Part shown: piece after piece, positions 13,221-19,225 of the stretch | Layout: every line of letters begins with the position of its first letter | Position numbering within the stretch: position 1 is the stretch's first letter | Source of the DNA: UBA6022 sp035704495 | GTDB taxonomy: Bacteria > Patescibacteriota > Saccharimonadia > Saccharimonadales > Saccharimonadaceae | Direction of reading: 5' to 3' | Length of the DNA: 19,225 nucleotides | NCBI GenBank assembly: GCA_035704495.1 | Contig: DASSWW010000030.1 | Span: 1-19,225 of the forward strand | Program-made: the position numbers and the translations under genes | The notes under the pieces: generated by a model | The model's input: the letters and a program-made list of their open reading frames with translations, nothing else | Database searches by the model: none | What the model was told of the DNA's origin: nothing

Positions 13221-13245
13221 TAGCTTGAGTGAACACAAATTGTTC
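13210..13245. promoter_or_regulatory. Candidate operator: repeated TGTTC/GAACA half-sites
   Basis: TGTTCAC (13210-13216) and GTGAACA (13229-13235) form an inverted repeat with a 12-base centre. GAACA 13231-13235 also pairs with TGTTC 13241-13245 across five bases. The sites overlap the -35 of gyrB and the -35 of the divergent surface-protein gene. Confidence 0.45.
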
Positions 13246-13253
13246 TGTATAAT
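13225..13253 (+). promoter_or_regulatory. Promoter of gyrBA
   Basis: TTGAGT (13225-13230), exactly 17 bases, and a perfect TATAAT (13248-13253). Transcription should start near 13260, leaving a leader of about 36 nt before ATG 13296, with GTGAGGG as Shine-Dalgarno at 13285-13291. Confidence 0.8.
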
Positions 13254-13295
13254 GAAAGAAATGTAAATAGCTGAAACGTCTGAAGTGAGGGTACT

Positions 13296-15278
13296 ATGAC
13301 TAAACAAAAAAAAGATGATGGCTCATATACTGGGTCGCAAATTCAGGTCCTTGAAGGCCTAGAACCCGTGCGCAAGCGCCCGGGTATGTATATTGGTAGC
13401 ACTGGCTATGATGGGTTGCACCATTTAATTAAAGAAATCGCCGATAACTCGATTGACGAAGCGATTGCTGGGTACGCCACACGTGTTGACGTGACTATTT
13501 TAGAGGATGGTGGCATCACTGTTAGCGACAACGGACGCGGTATTCCAGTCGATAAGCACGAAAAAACTGGTCTGAGTACACTCGAGACAGTGTTGACCGT
13601 TCTGCATGCCGGCGGTAAGTTCGGCGGCGGTGGTTATAAAGTATCGTCTGGTCTACACGGTGTTGGTTCAAGCGTGGTGAACGCTCTCTCGACCAAACTG
13701 ATTGCTGAAGTCGTTCAAAAAGGCGAACTGTATCGGATTGAATTCGCCCAGGGCGCTTCACTAGCGCCACTTAAAAAAATCGGCAAGACTGACCGACCAA
13801 CTGGTACGACAGTTACATTTTACCCTGACGAGACGATTTTTAAAGAAACAGTCGAGTTTGACTATAAATGGGTAGTGAACTATTTACGTCATCAGGCCTA
13901 TTTAACGAAGGGTATTTATGTGGCGGTACGCGACGAACGCACTAAAGAACGAGCCGCCTTTTACTTCGAAGGTGGTATTCAAAGCTATGTGAAACATTTG
14001 AACATTGGTAAAGATGTCGTTAGCGATAGCGTGTTCTATGTCGAACGCCAAGTCGAAGATTCTATGGTTGAAGTGGCGATACAGTATAACGATACATTTG
14101 TCGAAACCGTTAAGCCGTTCGCTAATAACGTTTTGACACCAGACGGTGGGTCACACGTCGTTGGGTTTCGTTCAGCCTTGACGCGCGTTATTAATGACTA
14201 CGCACGCAAAAATAGCTTGCTAAAAGAAAAAGAAGACAACCTAACCGGTGATGATATTCGCGAAGGCCTAACCGCAATTATTTTAGTGAAGCTTCCAGAC
14301 CCTCAATTTGAAGGACAAACCAAGAACAAGCTGGGTAATCCTGAAGTACGTCGTTATGTCGAACAGGTAATGAACGAATATTTCTCGTACTATTTAGATG
14401 AAAACCCGAATGTTGCTAAAAAGATTGTCGGCAAGGCATTACTTGCTGCTCGCGCCCGTAAAGCAGCTCGAGCAGCGCGCGATAACGTCATTCGCAAGGG
14501 CGCGTTAGACGGATTGAGTCTGCCAGGTAAATTATCTGACTGTTCAAGTAAAGATCCGTCCGAATCTGAACTATATATTGTCGAGGGTGACTCGGCTGGT
14601 GGATCAGCAAAATCAGGTCGAGACAGCAGAACTCAGGCGATTTTGCCACTGCGTGGTAAGGTACTTAACGTGGAGCGTGCGAGACTGGATCGAATGCTAA
14701 ATAATAACGAAATCGTCAGCCTGATCAAGGCGATGGGCGTTGGCATTAGCGATCAGTTTGACGTGTCTGGTTTGCGTTATCATCGAGTTATCATCATGAC
14801 GGATGCTGATGTTGACGGTAGTCATATCGCCACTTTGTTGATGACGTTCTTTTTCCGCTATATGCAAGAGGTAATTGATGGCGGCTATGTCTATCTAGCA
14901 AAACCACCGCTCTACTTGTTACGCCAAGGGACAAAAAAACATTATGCCTACAGTGACGAGGAAAAAGATGAAATCATCGCTAGCTTGATTGAGGAGCGAC
15001 GCAAAAAAGGTGTTGCAATTGACGAGACCGCGGACCGGAGCAAGCAAGCCGGCATTACATTATTGCAACGATACAAAGGTTTGGGTGAAATGGACGCCGA
15101 ACAGCTGTGGGACACGACTATGAACCCCGAGAACCGTGTGTTGATACAGGTTAAAGTGGAAGACGCCGAAAAAAGTGATGCAATTTTTACAAAGCTAATG
15201 GGAGATCAAGTGGATTTGCGTAAAGGCTTCATCCAAAGCCGCGCCAAATCACTTAGTCTAGAGGATCTGGATATATAA
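13296..15278 (+). CDS. gyrB: DNA gyrase subunit B
   Basis: GyrB is the ATPase subunit of gyrase, which introduces negative supercoils with GyrA. The 660-aa product has the GHKL ATPase domain (RKRPGMYIG at 26-34; KEIADNSIDEA at 46-56 with catalytic Glu47 and Asn51; DNGRGIP; the ATP-lid GLHGVGSSVVNALS). The transducer domain follows, then the TOPRIM domain with EGDSAGG starting at Glu430 and the metal-binding DADVDG at 503-508, and the tail motif QRYKGLGEMDAEQLW. It lacks the 170-residue insertion of the enterobacterial protein, so the length is normal for other phyla. Identity as GyrB rather than ParE is supported by its partner, gyrA, two bases downstream. It has its own promoter and a good Shine-Dalgarno. 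Confidence 0.98.
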   Translation: MTKQKKDDGSYTGSQIQVLEGLEPVRKRPGMYIGSTGYDGLHHLIKEIADNSIDEAIAGYATRVDVTILEDGGITVSDNGRGIPVDKHEKTGLSTLETVLTVLHAGGKFGGGGYKVSSGLHGVGSSVVNALSTKLIAEVVQKGELYRIEFAQGASLAPLKKIGKTDRPTGTTVTFYPDETIFKETVEFDYKWVVNYLRHQAYLTKGIYVAVRDERTKERAAFYFEGGIQSYVKHLNIGKDVVSDSVFYVERQVEDSMVEVAIQYNDTFVETVKPFANNVLTPDGGSHVVGFRSALTRVINDYARKNSLLKEKEDNLTGDDIREGLTAIILVKLPDPQFEGQTKNKLGNPEVRRYVEQVMNEYFSYYLDENPNVAKKIVGKALLAARARKAARAARDNVIRKGALDGLSLPGKLSDCSSKDPSESELYIVEGDSAGGSAKSGRDSRTQAILPLRGKVLNVERARLDRMLNNNEIVSLIKAMGVGISDQFDVSGLRYHRVIIMTDADVDGSHIATLLMTFFFRYMQEVIDGGYVYLAKPPLYLLRQGTKKHYAYSDEEKDEIIASLIEERRKKGVAIDETADRSKQAGITLLQRYKGLGEMDAEQLWDTTMNPENRVLIQVKVEDAEKSDAIFTKLMGDQVDLRKGFIQSRAKSLSLEDLDI

Positions 15279-15280
15279 TT

Positions 15281-17806
15281 ATGAATGATGACACTATTGA
15301 CGTAAACGATACACCAATTGAAGACGAAGTGATTATTCCACAGACGCACTCGCGCATTGTCGAGAATCAATCAGTGGAAGATGTAATGGAAGACAGCTTC
15401 TTGAAGTATTCAATGAGCGTCATTATTGATCGCGCGCTCCCAGATGTCCGTGACGGTATGAAACCCGTTCATCGTCGTATTTTATACAGCATGGGCGAGC
15501 AAAATCTGCGCCCTGGTGGCCGCTTCTTGAAAAGTGCTCGTATTGTCGGTGACGTGATGGGTAAATATCATCCGCACGGTGACTCATCGATTTATTTTTC
15601 GATGGTGCGTCTGGCGCAGGACTGGGTTATGCGTTACCCATTGGTGAATGGCCAAGGTAATTATGGATCGATGGATGGTGATCCACCAGCCGCCAGCCGC
15701 TATACCGAAGCGCGTCTAGGACGAGCTGGTAACGAGTTGCTGACAGACCTTGAAAAAGATACGGTTGATTTCCGTGATAACTATGACGGCACCGAGCAAG
15801 AACCATCAGTTTTGCCTGCAAAACTTCCGAACCTGCTGTTAAATGGTCAGATTGGTATTGCCGTGGGTATGGCGACCAATATTCCTCCACATAACCTTGG
15901 AGAACTTGTCGATGCAACAATTCATTTGATTGATAATCCCGAAACTACGACCGTCGACGATTTACTGCAGTACGTTAAGGGTCCCGATTTCCCAACTGGG
16001 GCAATTGTCTATGGCGGCAACCCGATGAAGCAGGCGTACCAAACAGGACGCGGTAGTGTCATGGTGCGCGCGGTGACCAATATTGAAGAGACAAAAAAAG
16101 GTCGTAGTCAAATTGTCATCACTGAAGTGCCCTATGGTGTAAATAAAGCAACGCTTATCGAAAAGATTGCTGAACTACATAAGGATAAAAAGATTTTAAT
16201 CAGCGACCTGCGCGATGAAAGTGCTAGGGGCAAAGTCCGAGTTGTCATCGAACTGCGCAAGGACGCCTACCCAAAGAAAGTTTTGAATCAACTCTTTAAA
16301 TTAACTGCCTTGCAGACCAGCTTCCACTTCAATATGCTGGCATTAATTGAGGGCATTCAGCCAAAAGTATTGGGGCTCCACGAAATTCTTGACGAGTTTA
16401 TCAAACATCGCCGTATTGTGGTGCGACGTCGCACCGAGTTCGAACTGAAAGCAGCTAAAGCCCGTGCCCACATTTTGGAAGGTTACAAAATTGCGCTTGA
16501 TCATATTGATGAAGTCATCAAATTGATTCGCGCTAGTAAGACAAGCGAAATCGCTCAGGCTGGCTTAATTGAGAAATTTGGACTTTCTGAAATTCAAGCT
16601 CAAGCAATTCTAGCGATGCAACTACGTCGACTTACCGGCCTTGAACGCGATAAAATCGAGAATGAGCTTAAGGAGCTACTGGCGCTGATTGAAAAATTAG
16701 AGGCCATTCTGGCGAACGAAGCAGAGATTCTGCGTATTATCAAAGAGGAATTGCTGGAAATGAAAGACAAGTACGGCGACCCTCGTCGTAGCCAGATGAT
16801 TAATCACGAACTTGGTAAGTTTAGTGACGAAGAACTGATCCCTGAAGAAGATTCGGTGATTTTGTTAACGACTGAAAACTACATCAAACGTACACTAGTC
16901 AGCGAATATCGTCGTCAAAATCGTGGTGGTAAGGGTAAGCGCGGCATGACCACTAAAGAAGAAGACGTGATTGACCAGTTAGTGCCAGCCAGCACGCATG
17001 ATTATCTATTATTCTTTACGAATAAAGGCCGTATATTCCGCTTGAAAGCTTACGAAGTCCCAGCGGCTAGCTTGCAGGCCAAAGGTGTCGCGGCAGTGAA
17101 TCTGTTGCAAATGCAGCCAGAAGAGAAGATTACCTCGATCATTCGCCACGCCAAAGATGCCAATGATGAGGGTTACCTATTTATGGCAACGATTAAGGGT
17201 ACAGTCAAAAAGACGCCACTAAAAGATTACGCCAATATTCGCACCAATGGTTTGATTGCAATTAAACTAGACGACGGCGATGAACTGCGCTGGATTAAGA
17301 AGACGACGGGTGAAAATGACGTGATTATATCGACGTCAGCTGGTCAGGCGGTACGCTTTAACGAAACCGATACGCGTCCAATGGGGCGAACGGCTCGTGG
17401 TGTTCGCGGCGTCCGTCTGCGACCGAACGATCGTGTTGTCGGTATGGATATTGTCAATAATGACGATGAAAAATTACTCGTCATCAGTGTTAACGGCTAC
17501 GGGAAAATGACAAAGGTAGCCAACTTCCCAAGTCATAAACGTGGCGGCGTCGGTATTAAAGCGGCGGTTGTAACGGCGAAAACCGGCCATATTATTGCTG
17601 TTCGAACTCTCGAGGCGGAGGCTAGTGAGGTACTGATGATTTCTGACAAAGGCCAGACTATTCGTATCAGTCTAAAGGATATTCCGACGCTTGGCCGCAC
17701 CACGCAAGGCGTCCGTATCATGCGCTTGCGTGAAGGCGACGAAGTATCGTCACTAGGATTAATGCCAGAGCAGGTGCAGATTACAGACGAGGAAGACGAG
17801 AGCTAG
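15281..17806 (+). CDS. gyrA: DNA gyrase subunit A
   Basis: GyrA is the DNA-breaking and wrapping subunit of gyrase. The 841-aa product has the breakage-reunion domain with catalytic Tyr141 (in AASRYTEARL), the tower and coiled-coil region, and six beta-pinwheel repeats in the C-terminal domain. The first repeat carries the GyrA box as QNRGGKG (546-552; the consensus is QRRGGKG), which separates GyrA from ParC and supports supercoiling activity. In the quinolone region the residues GDSSIYFSMVR place Ser102 at the E. coli Ser83 position, but Phe106 where E. coli has Asp87. It begins two bases after the gyrB stop, without room for an independent promoter, so it is cotranscribed. It ends with an acidic tail (QITDEEDES). 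Confidence 0.98.
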   Translation: MNDDTIDVNDTPIEDEVIIPQTHSRIVENQSVEDVMEDSFLKYSMSVIIDRALPDVRDGMKPVHRRILYSMGEQNLRPGGRFLKSARIVGDVMGKYHPHGDSSIYFSMVRLAQDWVMRYPLVNGQGNYGSMDGDPPAASRYTEARLGRAGNELLTDLEKDTVDFRDNYDGTEQEPSVLPAKLPNLLLNGQIGIAVGMATNIPPHNLGELVDATIHLIDNPETTTVDDLLQYVKGPDFPTGAIVYGGNPMKQAYQTGRGSVMVRAVTNIEETKKGRSQIVITEVPYGVNKATLIEKIAELHKDKKILISDLRDESARGKVRVVIELRKDAYPKKVLNQLFKLTALQTSFHFNMLALIEGIQPKVLGLHEILDEFIKHRRIVVRRRTEFELKAAKARAHILEGYKIALDHIDEVIKLIRASKTSEIAQAGLIEKFGLSEIQAQAILAMQLRRLTGLERDKIENELKELLALIEKLEAILANEAEILRIIKEELLEMKDKYGDPRRSQMINHELGKFSDEELIPEEDSVILLTTENYIKRTLVSEYRRQNRGGKGKRGMTTKEEDVIDQLVPASTHDYLLFFTNKGRIFRLKAYEVPAASLQAKGVAAVNLLQMQPEEKITSIIRHAKDANDEGYLFMATIKGTVKKTPLKDYANIRTNGLIAIKLDDGDELRWIKKTTGENDVIISTSAGQAVRFNETDTRPMGRTARGVRGVRLRPNDRVVGMDIVNNDDEKLLVISVNGYGKMTKVANFPSHKRGGVGIKAAVVTAKTGHIIAVRTLEAEASEVLMISDKGQTIRISLKDIPTLGRTTQGVRIMRLREGDEVSSLGLMPEQVQITDEEDES

Positions 17807-17810
17807 GAGT

Positions 17811-18242
17811 ATGGAAATACTTTCGCCCTATATCATCGCTATTTTTGTCGCATGGATGGTGGGACAGGGGACGAAGTATGTCATTCTGGTCATCAAACAT
17901 CGCAGTTTTAACCATTTTCGTCAACTCTATATATCGGGCAATATGCCCAGTGCGCACACGGCGACTGTTATATCTGTCGTGACGCTGATTGGGTTGCGCG
18001 AAGGAACCGAAACAGGTTTATTCGGATTGGCGGCCCTCGTTGCCAGCATCGTGATGTACGATGCTGTTATGGTGCGACGATCGTCTGGTGAACAAGGAAC
18101 GGCAATCCAGGCCTTGATTAGAGAGCAAAACAGTAAAGTCCAGTTACCGCGTGCCGCCAAGGGCCATACACCAATCGAAGTCGTTGTTGGTGCGTTGCTT
18201 GGAGCAGCAATTGGTCTAGTTGTCTTTTTAGCTACAAAATAG
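17811..18242 (+). CDS. Divergent PAP2/DUF212 (YuiD-like) membrane protein
   Basis: The 143-aa product matches the DUF212/YuiD family, often described as divergent PAP2 (acid phosphatase/vanadium haloperoxidase-like). It has the MPSAHTATV motif at 45-53, YDAVMVRRSSGEQG at 83-96 and GHTPIEVVVGALLG at 118-131. The usual order of a membrane helix at each end and two in the middle is visible (about 5-22, 49-62, 68-86, 121-141). A phosphatase role on a membrane substrate is suggested by the family but not proved. It starts four bases after the gyrA stop. The AGGAG overlapping that stop is unusually close to the ATG, so translation is probably coupled to gyrA. No terminator is seen between it and the rRNA promoter. 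Confidence 0.9.
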   Translation: MEILSPYIIAIFVAWMVGQGTKYVILVIKHRSFNHFRQLYISGNMPSAHTATVISVVTLIGLREGTETGLFGLAALVASIVMYDAVMVRRSSGEQGTAIQALIREQNSKVQLPRAAKGHTPIEVVVGALLGAAIGLVVFLATK

Positions 18243-18255
18243 TTAAAAATTACCC

Positions 18256-18285
18256 TTGACCGTACTAGGGATGATGCGGTATGAT
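18256..18285 (+). promoter_or_regulatory. rRNA operon promoter
   Basis: TTGACC (18256-18261), an 18-base spacer and TATGAT (18280-18285), each 5 of 6 to consensus. The predicted start near 18292 gives a leader of about 135 nt before 16S rRNA. Confidence 0.8.
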
Positions 18286-18316
18286 TATGAAAGTCTGGTC
18301 GCGATTTAGCGATAAA

Positions 18317-18354
18317 CAACTGTGGAGTTGAACAGATGATAATGAACTTTAACA
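18317..18354 (+). promoter_or_regulatory. boxB/boxA-like antitermination signals in the rRNA leader
   Basis: A hairpin CAACT-GTGG-AGTTG (18317-18330) is followed by TGAACTTTAACA (18343-18354), which matches the rrn boxA consensus TGCTCTTTAACA at 10 of 12 positions. The order hairpin then boxA is that of rrn leaders bound by the NusB-S10 antitermination complex. Confidence 0.55.
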
Positions 18355-18397
18355 ATTTAGTTGTGCAATATATCATCGTCAGTTTATATTTTATGTT

Positions 18398-18423
18398 GAT
18401 GCAATAACTTCGGTTAGTGCATC
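18398..18423 (+). other. UUCG-capped leader hairpin before 16S rRNA
   Basis: GATGCA (18398-18403) pairs with TGCATC (18418-18423), an AT/AG internal loop follows, and AAC-TTCG-GTT (18406-18415) caps it with a C(UUCG)G tetraloop. It ends four bases before the 16S 5' end and may guide processing. Confidence 0.7.
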
Positions 18424-18426
18424 ATT

Positions 18427-19225
<799 letters not shown>

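Noticed and set aside
15627..15920. 97-aa frame antisense to gyrA
   Set aside because: Shadow frame inside the conserved breakage-reunion domain.

Overview
The window is a chromosomal stretch from a member of Candidatus Saccharibacteria (TM7, Patescibacteria/CPR). The main evidence is the 16S rRNA 5' half at the right end, which has the TM7-like helix sequences and the GCGGTCATAC variant of the universal 515 region. The gene content (compact housekeeping genes, ComM/YifB, an LPxTG-type DUF11 surface protein, a large TraD/TraG-like ATPase) fits. UGA is used as a stop (for example comM), so this is not the SR1/Gracilibacteria code. All taxonomic statements are from sequence reading only.

Layout. 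1-1014: the 3' end of an HD-domain protein gene and an S2P/M50 membrane protease. 1024-1192: an unassigned structured RNA with its own extended -10 promoter and paired ends. 1273-2142: a degenerate Nudix domain fused to RNase HI. 2157-2492: RNase P RNA (rnpB), ending at a bidirectional terminator shared with the convergent infC-rpmI-rplT operon (2548-3594). infC appears to start at a rare AUC codon. 3672-5192: comM (YifB). 5259-5661: tmRNA (ssrA), divergent from comM, with encoded CCA, a predicted 27-codon tag and a non-canonical T-loop. 5662-7137: two terminators and then about 1.35 kb of AT-rich DNA without a convincing gene, carrying several strong inverted repeats and a local G/C skew reversal.

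7154-10906: a small four-helix membrane protein, a Pro/Ala-rich small protein and a 957-aa membrane-anchored HerA/VirD4/TraG-type ATPase. 10973-13145 (minus): a coiled-coil plus two-helix membrane protein and, upstream of it, an exported DUF11 protein ending in LPQTG, a membrane helix and a basic tail. 13146-13295: a divergent promoter region with repeated TGTTC/GAACA half-sites. 13296-17806: gyrB and gyrA. 17811-18242: a DUF212/PAP2-like membrane protein. 18256-19225: rRNA promoter, a leader with boxB/boxA-like signals, and the first ~800 nt of 16S rRNA (cut by the window end).

Themes. Translation and RNA quality control cluster here (RNase P, IF-3/L35/L20, tmRNA, 16S). Several genes have a -10 element only 7-8 nt upstream of the start codon, suggesting leaderless transcripts. 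The most unusual items are the unassigned RNA at 1037-1192, the tmRNA T-loop, the AUC start of infC, the Nudix-RNase H fusion, and the orphan noncoding block at 5.8-7.1 kb.
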